Part shown: positions 13,352-23,583 of the stretch, piece after piece
Position numbering within the stretch: position 1 is the stretch's first letter
How the letters are laid out: the number at the start of each line of letters is the position of its first letter
Source: Pelomonas sp. KK5
GTDB lineage: Bacteria > Pseudomonadota > Gammaproteobacteria > Burkholderiales > Burkholderiaceae_C
Assembly (NCBI RefSeq): GCF_001984095.1
Contig: NZ_LYVQ01000015.1
Span: 1-47,933 of the forward strand
Reading direction: 5' to 3'
Length of the DNA: 47,933 nucleotides
Notes under the pieces: model-generated
Databases searched by the model: none
What the model was told of the DNA's origin: nothing
Seen by the model: the letters and a program-made list of their open reading frames with translations, nothing else
Made by a program: the position numbers and the translations under genes

Positions 13352-13440
13352 TTCGCGAGCGCGCATGCCGCGCAGCCGTGCATTGCGTCACGGCCGCGGC
13401 GGCGTGTCGGTACTAATAACGCGTTACTTCAGCGCATTCC

Positions 13441-13454
13441 GGCACGTTGCGGGC
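13441..13454 (+). promoter_or_regulatory. Candidate sigma-54-type promoter before the riboswitch
   Basis: GGCACG (13441-13446) and a GC at 13453-13454 give the GG-N10-GC spacing of a -24/-12 promoter. The upstream half matches well, the downstream half (GGGCT for TTGCA) only partly. The implied start near 13466 lies just before the riboswitch P1 stem. No convincing -35/-10 pair was seen instead. Weak evidence. Confidence 0.25.
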
Positions 13455-13471
13455 TCATACTGGGCCCATAT

Positions 13472-13572
13472 CGACAACAAGGCACCCCCGCGCGAAAGCC
13501 GGGCTCGCAAAGTCACCGGTCTACAGCCCAGCGCCTGCTGGGGCCATGACAGAGGGACTGCCGGTCGTGTCG
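13472..13572 (+). ncRNA. c-di-GMP-I (GEMM-I) riboswitch
   Basis: P1: CGACA (13472-13476) pairs with TGTCG (13568-13572) and GGCA (13481-13484) with TGCC (13559-13562). P2: CCCG...CGGG closed by a GAAA tetraloop at 13494-13497. The conserved joining segment CTCGCAAAGTCACCGGTCTA follows at 13504-13523, then P3 (GCCCAGC / GCTGGGGC) and ATGACAG...GGGACTGCCGG. Aligned with the V. cholerae Vc2 aptamer, the ligand-contacting G20, A47 and C92 map to G13482, A13510 and C13561. G at the first position favours c-di-GMP over cGAMP. It sits upstream of a leader ORF and a GGDEF gene, the expected context. The rest of the 13352-13677 gap holds only this, the candidate promoter and the leader ORF. Confidence 0.88.
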
Positions 13573-13588
13573 GCCCGCCAGGAGCGCC

Positions 13589-13681
13589 ATGAGGAAAGGC
13601 GCCGGCAGCAAGGGCCGTCGCAGCCGTGATCCGCGGGCTCGTGTCGTTCGCGTCGCCAGGGTGCCGCCCACGCTGCGATGA
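13589..13681 (+). CDS. 30-residue basic leader ORF coupled to the GGDEF gene
   Basis: ATG at 13589 is preceded at 5-nt spacing by AGGAG (13580-13584), the best ribosome-binding site in this region, only 8 nt after the riboswitch P1 stem. The 30 codons (MRKGAGSKGRRSRD...) encode a strongly basic peptide. The stop TGA (13679-13681) overlaps the ATG of the MHYT-GGDEF gene as ATGA. GCGCC (13584-13588) and GGCGC (13598-13602) could form a hairpin with the start codon in its loop. The main gene's own upstream sequence has a poor Shine-Dalgarno, so ribosomes terminating here probably feed it. The peptide itself may be only a vehicle for coupling. I know of no described homologue. Confidence 0.6.
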   Translation: MRKGAGSKGRRSRDPRARVVRVARVPPTLR

Positions 13682-15720
13682 GCACGAGCTATGACGTCTG
13701 GCTGGTCCTGCTGTCCTATCTGGTGGCCTGCTATGCCGCCTATACGACGCTGGGCCTGGCGCCGCGGGTCTCCCGCCCCGACGGGAGCCTGGCTCGCGGC
13801 TGGATGGCCGCCGGCGCGCTGGCCATGGGCCTGGGCGTCTGGGCGATGCATTTCATCGGCATGCTGGCGCTGCACCTGCCCGTGCGCCTGTCCTACGACC
13901 TGACGATCACCCTGCTGTCCATCCTGCCGGCGGTGGCCGCCTCGGCCATCGTGCTGGTGCTGATGCGCCGCCCGGTGGTGAGCCGCGGCCTGCACCTGGC
14001 GGGGGCCGTCGCCATGGGCGTGGGCATCGGGGCGATGCACTACAGCGGCATGCAGGCGATCCGCATGCAGCCGGACCTCAGCTACCACCCGGCGCTGGTG
14101 GCCCTGTCGGTGGCGATCGCAGTGGGCGCGTCCTGGCTGGCGCTGGCGATTGCGCTGCGTGCCCGCGCCCGGGCCTCGGCGCGTGCCCGCGGCGCCGCGG
14201 CGCTGGTGATGGGCGCGGCCATTGTCGCCATGCACTACAGCGGCATGGCTGCCACCGACTTCGCCGAGGGCAGCGTCTGCATCTCGCCGCCACTGGGGGT
14301 GGAGCCGCTGTGGCTGGCGGTGATGGTGGGCCTGGGCAGCTGCGTGCTGCTGTTCGCCACGCTGCTGGCTTCGCTGCTGGACGTGCGGCGCCTGGAGCGG
14401 CTGCGCCGCAGCGATGCGCAGATGCTGGAACGCGCCACCGCGCTCGCCACCACGCTGGCCGCCGACGCCCGCGCCAGCGAGGCGCACAAGCGCGCGATCG
14501 TCGAGGCCTCGCTGGACGCCGTCGTCACCATCGATGCCCAGGGCCGCATCGTCGACTTCAACCCGGCGGCGGTGGCCATCTTCGGCTATGCCCGCGACGA
14601 GGTGCTGGGCTGGCCGCTGTCGCAATGCATCGTGCCGCCGGACCTGCGCGAGCGCCACGAGCGCGGCTTCGCGCGGGTGATGGCGGGCGGCCCTTCGCAT
14701 TTGCTGGGCAAGCGCATCGAGATCCGCGCGATGAGGAAGGGCGGCGCGGAGTTCCCGGTCGAGCTGGCGCTGACGCGCACGCCGATCAGGGGCGAGCCGG
14801 CCTTCACCGCCCACCTGCGCGACCTGACGGAGCGCCAGGCGGCCGAGCAGTCGCTGCAGCTGCGCAGCGTGGCGCTGGACACGGTGGACAACGGCATCTG
14901 CATCGTCGACGCGCAGGGCCGCATCGACTACTCCAATCCGGCCTTCGCCGAGATCGTCGGCCGCGCCGCGCTGGTGGGGCGCGACTTCGGCTGGCTCTTC
15001 GCGGAAGGCCGGGACGGCCAGCCGCGCATCCCGCGCGCGCTGCGGGCGGCGGTGGCCCGCGGTGGCCTGCCGCTGCGGCGCATGCGCTATCGCAAGCCCG
15101 ACGGTCGCGAGATCTGGTGCGACGTGGTGGTCAAGATGCTGCGCGACACGGCCGGCATGGTGACGCACAGCGTGGCTGTGGTCAGCGACGTGACCGATGC
15201 GGTGCTCCATGAGCAGCAGCTCAGCAAGCTGGCCAACTTCGACGCACTGACCGGCCTGCCCAACCGCGCCAACTTCCGCCGCCAGCTGGAGCAGCGCCTG
15301 GCGCGCGACCGGGACCGCGCCATGAGCCTCTTCTTCGTGGACCTGGACGAGTTCAAGCAGGTCAACGACCGCCACGGCCACGAATGCGGGGACGCGCTGC
15401 TGGTGGTGCTGGGCCAGCGGCTGAAGGCCTGCGTGCGCGACGGCGACCTGGTGGCGCGCCTGGGCGGCGACGAGTTCGTGATGATGGTCGAGGCCCGCGG
15501 CCTGGCCTGCGAGATGGTCGAACGGGCGCTGATCGAGCGGGTGCTCCACAGCATCGGCCAGCCGATCCACCTGGACGGCCGCCTGCTGCACGCCAGCTGC
15601 AGCATCGGCGTGAGCCGTTTCCCCGACGAGGGCATGGACGCCGACACGCTGCTGCGCAAGGCGGACCAGGCGATGTACGCCGCCAAGAGGGAAGGGGGCC
15701 GCCCGGCGCTGCTGAACTGA
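13678..15720 (+). CDS. MHYT-PAS-PAS-GGDEF diguanylate cyclase
   Basis: A 680-residue membrane-bound signalling protein. The N-terminal 7-helix MHYT sensor (about 1-240) shows three motif copies: MHFIGMLAL, MHYSGMQAI and MHYSGMAAT, thought to bind copper and sense a diatomic ligand. Two PAS domains follow (about 275-395 and 400-510), then the GGDEF domain with NFDALTGLPNR, FFVDLDEFKQVND and an intact LGGDEFV near residue 596. An RxxD motif (RDGD) lies five residues before GGDEF, as in the inhibitory I-site. No EAL domain is present, so it should make c-di-GMP. A c-di-GMP riboswitch upstream implies feedback on expression in addition to I-site feedback on activity. Translation is coupled to the leader ORF. 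Confidence 0.95.
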   Translation: MSTSYDVWLVLLSYLVACYAAYTTLGLAPRVSRPDGSLARGWMAAGALAMGLGVWAMHFIGMLALHLPVRLSYDLTITLLSILPAVAASAIVLVLMRRPVVSRGLHLAGAVAMGVGIGAMHYSGMQAIRMQPDLSYHPALVALSVAIAVGASWLALAIALRARARASARARGAAALVMGAAIVAMHYSGMAATDFAEGSVCISPPLGVEPLWLAVMVGLGSCVLLFATLLASLLDVRRLERLRRSDAQMLERATALATTLAADARASEAHKRAIVEASLDAVVTIDAQGRIVDFNPAAVAIFGYARDEVLGWPLSQCIVPPDLRERHERGFARVMAGGPSHLLGKRIEIRAMRKGGAEFPVELALTRTPIRGEPAFTAHLRDLTERQAAEQSLQLRSVALDTVDNGICIVDAQGRIDYSNPAFAEIVGRAALVGRDFGWLFAEGRDGQPRIPRALRAAVARGGLPLRRMRYRKPDGREIWCDVVVKMLRDTAGMVTHSVAVVSDVTDAVLHEQQLSKLANFDALTGLPNRANFRRQLEQRLARDRDRAMSLFFVDLDEFKQVNDRHGHECGDALLVVLGQRLKACVRDGDLVARLGGDEFVMMVEARGLACEMVERALIERVLHSIGQPIHLDGRLLHASCSIGVSRFPDEGMDADTLLRKADQAMYAAKREGGRPALLN

Positions 15721-15728
15721 GGCGATGC

Positions 15729-15748
15729 CGCTCCAGGATCAGGGAGCG
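15729..15748. terminator. Terminator-like hairpin between convergent genes
   Basis: CGCTCC (15729-15734) and GGAGCG (15743-15748) can form a 6-bp stem with an 8-nt loop, in the gap between the GGDEF gene and the M28 peptidase gene and running into the last codons of the latter. There is no T-tract, so function as an intrinsic terminator is doubtful. Confidence 0.3.
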
Positions 15749-17004
15749 ATACGCAGCCCCACCAGCCCGGCGATTGCCGCCCCGGTCGTCTGCGCGGCGT
15801 TGAGGCCCAGCAGGAAGTCCTTGTCCGAGTAGTTCACGTAGAGGTCGGTCGGCTGGTGCCAGTGCGGGTTCCAGCCGGCGCCGATCTGCTGGCCGCGCTC
15901 GTTCTCGCGCAGCGAGATCGCCGGCACCCAGTCCATGAAGGGCGTGGAGTCGGTGTTGGTCATGTGGAAGCCCACCGCCGCGGGGTAGTTCGTCGCGTAC
16001 TTGTCGTTGGCGGCGCGGAAGGTCCAGGCCAGCTTGGCGGCCGCGTCGGCGAAGCGCGAGTTGGCCTGGTACTCGATGTTGACGTCGGCCTCGGCGCGCT
16101 GCTCCTTGGGCGGGGCGTAGCGCGGCTTGCCGCTGGCATCGAGCACCGGCTTGCCCTTGGCGTCCAGCACCGGCACCGGCATGCCGTGGTCGAACATCAT
16201 CATGTCGTGCTGGATCATGCCCAGCCAGCGCGGCTCGGGGTACTTGCCCGAGCCCTTGGGCGACTCGATGCCCTGCAGCTGCAGGCGCTGCTGCACATAG
16301 GCGGCAGCGCCGTTGAGGCCGGTCTCCTCGTTGTTCCAGAGGATGAAGCGGACCGAGCGCTCGGTCTCCACGCCGGGCATGCTGAAGATGCGCGCCAGCT
16401 CCATCACCAGCGCCGTGCCGGAGCCGTTGTCGTTGGCGGCCTCGCCCCAGCCGATGCCGTCCATGTGGGCGCCGACGATGTACATCTCCTCGGGGTGGGT
16501 CTTGCCGATCTTGGTGCAGTAGACGTTCTCGCGCAGCGAGGTGCCGGGCGGCGTCGGTTCCTCGTTGAGCTTGCGCAGGCGCTCGTCGGGCTGGGCCATG
16601 GCGTCCTGGTTGACGCCGGTCGGCGCGCGCTGGCCGAACAGCGTGCTGCCGCCCTGGCCGGCGGGTCCGCCGGCGCGGGCCGGCAGCGGCGCGGCCGAGC
16701 TGCCGTAGCTGCGCTTCTCGGGCTCGGTGAACATGTACTGCAACCGCTCGGTGTTCGTGCAGCCGTAGGACTTGAGCTGCGCCTCGATCCAGTCGAGGGC
16801 CTTGCGGTTGCGCTCGGTGCCCTGGCGGCGGTCGCCGAACTGGGTCAGGCCCTTGATGGTGGCCTTGTAGTTCTCGAGCTTCAGTTCCGCGATCACCTTG
16901 GCGATGGGATCGGCGGCCGGCTGCTGGGCATGGACATTGCCCAGCAGGGCGAGCAGCGAGGTGGCGGCCAGAAGGGCTTTGCGTGTGGGATGGGCGTTAG
17001 GCAT
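15739..17004 (-). CDS. M28 family zinc aminopeptidase, secreted
   Basis: A 421-residue protein with a signal peptide (basic NAHPTRK, then a hydrophobic stretch ending GNVHA-QQP). The M28 two-zinc site is complete: VGAHMDG (His, Asp), NDNGSGTA (bridging Asp), WNNEETGLNG (catalytic Glu and ligand Glu), QHDMMMFDH (Asp) and the final ligand His in NPHWHQPTD. It should cleave N-terminal residues from peptides in the periplasm or outside. ATG at 17004 was preferred over the one at 17013 because of a weak upstream GGAT; the difference is three residues. Divergent from the VOC gene across 87 bp. Confidence 0.93.
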   Translation of the reverse strand: MPNAHPTRKALLAATSLLALLGNVHAQQPAADPIAKVIAELKLENYKATIKGLTQFGDRRQGTERNRKALDWIEAQLKSYGCTNTERLQYMFTEPEKRSYGSSAAPLPARAGGPAGQGGSTLFGQRAPTGVNQDAMAQPDERLRKLNEEPTPPGTSLRENVYCTKIGKTHPEEMYIVGAHMDGIGWGEAANDNGSGTALVMELARIFSMPGVETERSVRFILWNNEETGLNGAAAYVQQRLQLQGIESPKGSGKYPEPRWLGMIQHDMMMFDHGMPVPVLDAKGKPVLDASGKPRYAPPKEQRAEADVNIEYQANSRFADAAAKLAWTFRAANDKYATNYPAAVGFHMTNTDSTPFMDWVPAISLRENERGQQIGAGWNPHWHQPTDLYVNYSDKDFLLGLNAAQTTGAAIAGLVGLRIAP

Positions 17005-17091
17005 GATCCGCATTCTGGCCCGGCGGCCGATTCGCGCACCTCGGGCCTTCACCACCCCGGATTTCGCACATCCATGCACAAGGAGACACCT

Positions 17092-17571
17092 ATGCCTGCC
17101 AAGAACACGATCTGCATCTGGTATGACCGCGATGCGCTGGATGCCGCCACCTTCTACGCCGCCACCTTCCCGGACAGCAAGGTCGGCGCCGTCCACTACG
17201 CGCCGGGCGACTTCCCCAGCGGCAAGCAGGGCCAGGCGCTGACGGTGGACTTCACCGTGGCCGGCATCCCCTGCGTGGGCCTCAACGGCGGCCCGCAGTT
17301 CAAGCACAGCGAGGCCTTCTCCTTCCAGATCTCCACCGAGACCCAGGAAGAGACCGACCGGCTGTGGAACGCCATCGTCGGCAACGGCGGCGCCGAGAGC
17401 GCCTGCGGCTGGTGCAAGGACAAGTGGGGCATCAACTGGCAGATCACGCCGCGCACGCTGATCGAAGGCGTCACGAGCAAGGATCCGGCCGAGGCGAAGA
17501 GGACCTTCGAGGCGATGATGACGATGGGGAAGATCGATATTGCCGCGATCGACAAGGCTCGCCGCGGCTGA
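17092..17571 (+). CDS. PhnB-like VOC superfamily protein
   Basis: A 159-residue protein of the group annotated as 3-demethylubiquinone-9 3-methyltransferase-like or PhnB-like, in the glyoxalase/VOC fold. It starts with ICIWYDRDALDAATFYAATFP, then FTVAGIPCVGLNGGPQFKHSEAFSFQI and CGWCKDKWGINWQITP, all typical. These are not true methyltransferases; the biochemical role is generally unknown. The start at 17092 has AGGAG at 17081-17085; an in-frame ATG 18 nt upstream lacks such a site. It converges on the PadR gene. Confidence 0.9.
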   Translation: MPAKNTICIWYDRDALDAATFYAATFPDSKVGAVHYAPGDFPSGKQGQALTVDFTVAGIPCVGLNGGPQFKHSEAFSFQISTETQEETDRLWNAIVGNGGAESACGWCKDKWGINWQITPRTLIEGVTSKDPAEAKRTFEAMMTMGKIDIAAIDKARRG

Positions 17572-17580
17572 GCCCGTGCT

Positions 17581-17588
<8 letters not shown>
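17571..17588. terminator. Terminator-like hairpin between convergent genes
   Basis: AGCCC (17571-17575) and GGGCT (17584-17588) form a short stem with an 8-nt loop between the VOC and PadR genes. No T-tract follows on either strand. Confidence 0.25.
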
Positions 17589-20247
<2,659 letters not shown>

Positions 20248-20267
20248 ACCCCAAGGAGACAAGAAGC

Positions 20268-20690
20268 ATGAACAAGGCCCATCCCGCCGTCGCCCGCTCG
20301 CTCGAACTCTGGCACGAGATGGTCGCGAGCCGCGATCTCTCGAAGCTCGCATCGATCGTCCATCCCGAGGCTACCTTCCGCTCGCCGATGGCCTTCAAGC
20401 CCTATGCCCCCGCGCCGGCGCTGATCCTCGCGCTGAACACCGTGGTCAAGGTCCTCGAGGACTTCAGCTACCACCGCCAGTTCGCCAGCGCGGACGGCCT
20501 GGACGTCGTGCTGGAGTTCAGCGCCGTCGTGCAGGGCAAGCAGCTGAAGGGCATCGACATGGTCCGCTTCGACGAGGAAGGCCGCATCGTCGATTTCGAG
20601 GTGATGGTGCGGCCCTTCAACGCACTGCAGGCGCTGGGGGCGGAAATGGGGGCGCGGCTGGGCGAGCTGCTGCCGAAGTTCAAGGGCTGA
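20268..20690 (+). CDS. NTF2-like/SnoaL-fold protein
   Basis: A 140-residue protein of the nuclear transport factor 2-like superfamily: an N-terminal helix (VARSLELWHEMVASRDLSKLASIVHPEATFRSP) followed by beta strands ending GIDMVRFDEEGRIVDFEVMVRPFNALQAL. The fold makes a small pocket used by isomerases, hydrolases or binding proteins; no function is assigned. AAGGAG at 20252-20257 supports the start. It follows fadH closely and is probably under the same PadR control. Confidence 0.85.
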   Translation: MNKAHPAVARSLELWHEMVASRDLSKLASIVHPEATFRSPMAFKPYAPAPALILALNTVVKVLEDFSYHRQFASADGLDVVLEFSAVVQGKQLKGIDMVRFDEEGRIVDFEVMVRPFNALQALGAEMGARLGELLPKFKG

Positions 20691-20702
20691 GGAGGCTCAG
20701 CC
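20685..20702. terminator. Hairpin built from two convergent stop codons
   Basis: GGCTGAG (20685-20691), loop GAGG, CTCAGCC (20696-20702): a perfect 7-bp stem that includes the TGA of the NTF2-like gene and, on the other strand, the TGA of the GntR gene. It could act in both directions, although no T-tract follows. Confidence 0.45.
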
Positions 20703-21377
20703 GCGCCTTGCGCGGTGCAGTGCGGCCAGCGTGATGTGCCGCACCTCCAGCTTGCTCTGCTCGATGTGGGCGCGCAGCAGGCGCTGCGCCTCGTCCGCGC
20801 GGCGGCGCACGATGGCGCGCAGGATGCGGGCGTGCTCGTCGTAGGTGGCGGCGATGCGGGCGGGCTTGGTGAAGTCCAGCCGGCGCACGATGCGGATCCG
20901 GTCGGTCAGCCCGAGGTGCACGCGGGCCATCTCGCGGTTGCCGCTGCTGGCGACCAGTTCGGAGTGGAAGGCCTCGTCCAGCGTGCCGACCTCGACCGGG
21001 TCGGCCAGCCGCTGCTCGGGAGGCACCATCCAGATGTCCACCAGCGCCTGCAGGTCAGCGCGGTCCTCGCTGGTGGCCAGCAGCTGGGCCGCATGGCATT
21101 CGATCAGCAGGCGCAGGTCGTAGAGCTCGTCGATGACGTCGAAGTCCAGCGGCGCCACCTGCCAGCCGAGCTTGGGGAACACCTGCAGGAAGCCCTCGCG
21201 GGCGAGACGCTGCAGCGCCTGGCGCAGCGGCGTGCGGCTGAGCTGCAGCTTGGCCACCAGGTCGGCCTCGGAGAAGCGGTCGCCGGGCATCAGCGAGAAG
21301 TCGAAGATCATTTCCTTGACCTGCGCATAGGCCTGGTCAGCCAGTGATTCGGGCAGGTCTTGAGGGAGCGCGCTCAT
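20697..21377 (-). CDS. GntR family regulator, FadR/FCD subfamily
   Basis: A 226-residue regulator. The winged helix (about 10-78) includes FSEADLVAKLQLSRTPLRQALQRLAREGFL, and the C-terminal FCD domain (about 85-215) is all helical with the metal/ligand-site residues D, H and H in ELYDLRLLIECHA, FHSELVASSGN and YDEHARILRAI. It is the last gene of the biuret/allophanate-type operon, 17 nt after the AtzH-like gene. Regulators of this group bind short palindromes such as TTGTATACAA; one lies at 32508-32521 in front of the first gene of the operon, so feedback control of the whole unit is likely. The effector is probably a pathway compound. Confidence 0.93.
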   Translation of the reverse strand: MSALPQDLPESLADQAYAQVKEMIFDFSLMPGDRFSEADLVAKLQLSRTPLRQALQRLAREGFLQVFPKLGWQVAPLDFDVIDELYDLRLLIECHAAQLLATSEDRADLQALVDIWMVPPEQRLADPVEVGTLDEAFHSELVASSGNREMARVHLGLTDRIRIVRRLDFTKPARIAATYDEHARILRAIVRRRADEAQRLLRAHIEQSKLEVRHITLAALHRARRG

Positions 21378-21394
21378 GATCCGGCGATTGTCGG

Positions 21395-21781
21395 TCAGGC
21401 TCCGAAGGGAATCATCGAGACATGCGCCGCGACGATGCGCCAGCCGATGCCGGGCAGCCGCATCCAGCTCTGGGTCTGGAAGCCGCGCAGGGGGGTGTCG
21501 CTGCGGATGAACTCGACCTGGGCGACCGCGGCATCCGTGCCGAAGGTGGTGATGCGCAGATTCTCCAGCTCGCGCGTGAAGTCCGGCGCCGGCGTGGCCG
21601 CACGGAAGGCGCGCATCTCGTCGATGCCGAGCTGCCTGTCGGCGATGCCATAACGCGTCAATCGAGCGTCATCCCAGAAGAAGCCGGTCAGCGCGGCGAC
21701 GTCGTTCGTCATCAGCGCGCGCTCATAAGCGTGGAACAGCTCGGTCACTTCGGCGAGCACGCCGGGTTCGTCGATGGTCAT
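21395..21781 (-). CDS. AtzH/HpxZ-like protein (DUF3225)
   Basis: A 128-residue NTF2-fold protein, starting MTIDEPGVLAEVTELFHAYERAL and ending RIVAAHVSMIPFGA, with the family segments FFWDDARLTRYGI, FRAATPAP and SWMRLPGIGWRIVAAHVS. Homologues accompany AtzE/AtzF in cyanuric acid degradation (AtzH) and oxalurate catabolism (HpxZ); AtzH has been reported to have amidase activity on dicarboxyammonia or a related intermediate, a point I recall and cannot verify here. Its start overlaps the atzF stop by ATGA, so it is made together with allophanate hydrolase. Confidence 0.85.
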   Translation of the reverse strand: MTIDEPGVLAEVTELFHAYERALMTNDVAALTGFFWDDARLTRYGIADRQLGIDEMRAFRAATPAPDFTRELENLRITTFGTDAAVAQVEFIRSDTPLRGFQTQSWMRLPGIGWRIVAAHVSMIPFGA

Positions 21782-23580
21782 GGTTGGAGTGAAGCCATGT
21801 AGGCGCGCCAGCCGCCGTGGGCGCTGATGTCCGGCGCGCCTTCCAGCGCGGCCGGTTCGCAGATGAAACCCTTGACGCAGCGGCCGTCTTGGAGCTCCAC
21901 GGTGCCCAGGCCCAGCGGCGGCGGGATCAGGGCGAGGAAGGAGCCGACATCCGCCTGCGGCATCTCGTAGACCTCGACCTCGATGGCCGTGCCGGGCGCG
22001 CCATCGGCCACGCGCGCCAGGCCCGGCTTGGGCGGCACGGTGCCGGGCAGCGCATGCAGCCGGTAGTGGGCGGCGGTGCGGGTCTTCTCGACCAGCCGGC
22101 AGCCGCGCTCCAGCAACTGGCCGTGGAGCGGCATGCCCGAGAGATGGGCGCCGACGACGGCAATCTCCAGCGTCGGTGCCGCCACGGGCGCCTTCAGCAG
22201 GGTCAGGTCTTGCCCGCGCTTCGCGCGCAGCTTTGCGCCGAGCGGCAGGTGAGCATGGGCCGCCTCCCAGCGCAGGCCCCAGTGGGTCAGCGCGGCATCG
22301 GCGCCGGGAGCGGCCACGAAGGTGACACCGAACGGCAGGCCGAAGGGCGTGAAGCCGCTGGGCATCGCCAGCGCCGACAGGCCCAGCAGGTTGACGAAGT
22401 TGGTGTAGCGGCCGAGTTCGCTGTTGCGCAGGATCGGCCCGTCCAGCACCGCGGTGCGGGTGGGGCAGGTGGGCGCGGTGGGCAGCATCAGGAAGTCCAG
22501 CTCGTGCCACAGCGGCACGATCTGCAGGCGCAGCTGCTCCAGCCGGTAGCGTGCCGCGAAGCCGTCGGCGGCGGTGAAGGCACGCGCCTGGTCGATCACC
22601 TCGTGCACGGTCGGGTCCAGCTGCTCCGGCTGGCGCTCCATCAGCTGCGCGACGATGGCGTAGCGCTCGGCCACCCAGGGGCCGTGGTACAGCAGCCGGG
22701 CGACGGCATCGAAGGGCGCCATGTCGACCGGCTGGATCATCACGCCCATCGAGGCCAGGCGGGCCTTGGCCTCCTCGAAGGCGGCGGCATAACCGAGATC
22801 CTCATCGCATCCCGGATCGCGCGGCACGCCCACGCGCAGCGGCCGGCCTTCGAGACCCAGCCAGGGCACGCGCGGCGCGTGGCGCTGGAAGCCCGGCTCT
22901 CCGCTGGCGCCCTCCATCAGCGACATCACCAGCGCTGCGTCGGCAGCGGTGAGGGCGAAGACGGAGACGACATCCAGCGTGCGGCAGGCCGGCAGCACGC
23001 CATGCATCGGCACGCTGCCCGGCGTCGGCTTCAGGCCGACGATGTTGTTGAAGCCCGCCGGCACGCGGCCGGAGCCCGCGGTGTCGGTCCCGAGCGCGAA
23101 GGGAACGAGCCCGCGCGCCACCACCGAGGCCGAGCCCGAGCTGCTGCCGCCGCTGACGTAGGCCGGATCGAAGGTGTTGGGCACCTCGCCGTAGGGCGAG
23201 CGGGTGCCGACCAGGCCGGTGGCGAACTGGTCCAGATTGGTCTTGCCGACGACGATCGCCCCGGCCGCCTGCAGCCGCCGGATCACCGTGGCGCTGCGCA
23301 TCGCGCGGTGGGCGAAGGCGGGGCAGGCGGCGGTGGTGACGAGGCCGTCCACGTCGATGTTGTCCTTCACGGCGAAGGGCACGCCCCACAGCGGCAGCTC
23401 GTGCGGGGCGATGCCTTCGAGCCGGGTGATCTGGGCCTCGATGAAGGCCGGCTCGCAGCGCAGCAGCCAGGCCGTGTCATCGGCAGCGAAGGACGCGACG
23501 AGGCGTCCGATCAGGTCGCGTGGTGTGGCCCCGTCCTCGCAATATGCTTTTCTCCAGTCCGCCAGTGTGTGCAATGCCAT
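21778..23580 (-). CDS. atzF: Allophanate hydrolase AtzF
   Basis: A 600-residue amidase-signature enzyme that hydrolyses allophanate, ending in ammonia and CO2. The Ser-cisSer-Lys triad is complete: Lys72 in FAVKDNID, Ser146 in VSGGSSSGSASV and Ser170 in GTDTAGSGR, with the same spacing as in Pseudomonas AtzF. The separate C-terminal domain (about 440-600; LEIAVVGAHLSGMPLHGQL to ISAHGGWRAYMASL) is present, so it matches full-length AtzF and the hydrolase half of urea amidolyase. No biotin carboxylase half is present in the window, so its allophanate should come from biuret, not urea. It begins 3 nt after the upstream hydrolase gene. The recurrent 16-bp word occurs at 22199-22214. Confidence 0.95.
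   Translation of the reverse strand: MALHTLADWRKAYCEDGATPRDLIGRLVASFAADDTAWLLRCEPAFIEAQITRLEGIAPHELPLWGVPFAVKDNIDVDGLVTTAACPAFAHRAMRSATVIRRLQAAGAIVVGKTNLDQFATGLVGTRSPYGEVPNTFDPAYVSGGSSSGSASVVARGLVPFALGTDTAGSGRVPAGFNNIVGLKPTPGSVPMHGVLPACRTLDVVSVFALTAADAALVMSLMEGASGEPGFQRHAPRVPWLGLEGRPLRVGVPRDPGCDEDLGYAAAFEEAKARLASMGVMIQPVDMAPFDAVARLLYHGPWVAERYAIVAQLMERQPEQLDPTVHEVIDQARAFTAADGFAARYRLEQLRLQIVPLWHELDFLMLPTAPTCPTRTAVLDGPILRNSELGRYTNFVNLLGLSALAMPSGFTPFGLPFGVTFVAAPGADAALTHWGLRWEAAHAHLPLGAKLRAKRGQDLTLLKAPVAAPTLEIAVVGAHLSGMPLHGQLLERGCRLVEKTRTAAHYRLHALPGTVPPKPGLARVADGAPGTAIEVEVYEMPQADVGSFLALIPPPLGLGTVELQDGRCVKGFICEPAALEGAPDISAHGGWRAYMASLQP
22199..22214 (+). repeat. Recurrent 16-bp word, copy 3 (in atzF)
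   Basis: AGGGTCAGGTCTTGCC, one mismatch at the first base. Read in atzF as Gly-Gln-Asp-Leu-Thr, a different frame from the miaA and mutL copies. Confidence 0.55.
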
Positions 23581-23583
23581 CGA

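Noticed and set aside
13472-13572. Reading the aptamer as a cGAMP-specific GEMM-Ib variant.
   Set aside because: The position aligned with Vc2 G20 is G (13482); cGAMP variants usually have A there. Binding data would be needed to exclude it fully.
13365-13592. 75-codon open frame across the riboswitch.
   Set aside because: It lies across the structured aptamer, has no ribosome-binding site and shows no codon bias.
21352-21366. CAGGTCTTG near the GntR start and TCAGGTCTTCC near 8092.
   Set aside because: They match only the central 8-9 bases of the 16-bp word and lack the G-run; chance is likely.
21778-23580. Hydrolase half of a urea amidolyase system (urea carboxylase pathway).
   Set aside because: No biotin carboxylase or urea carboxylase-associated genes in the operon; a BiuH-like gene supplies allophanate instead.
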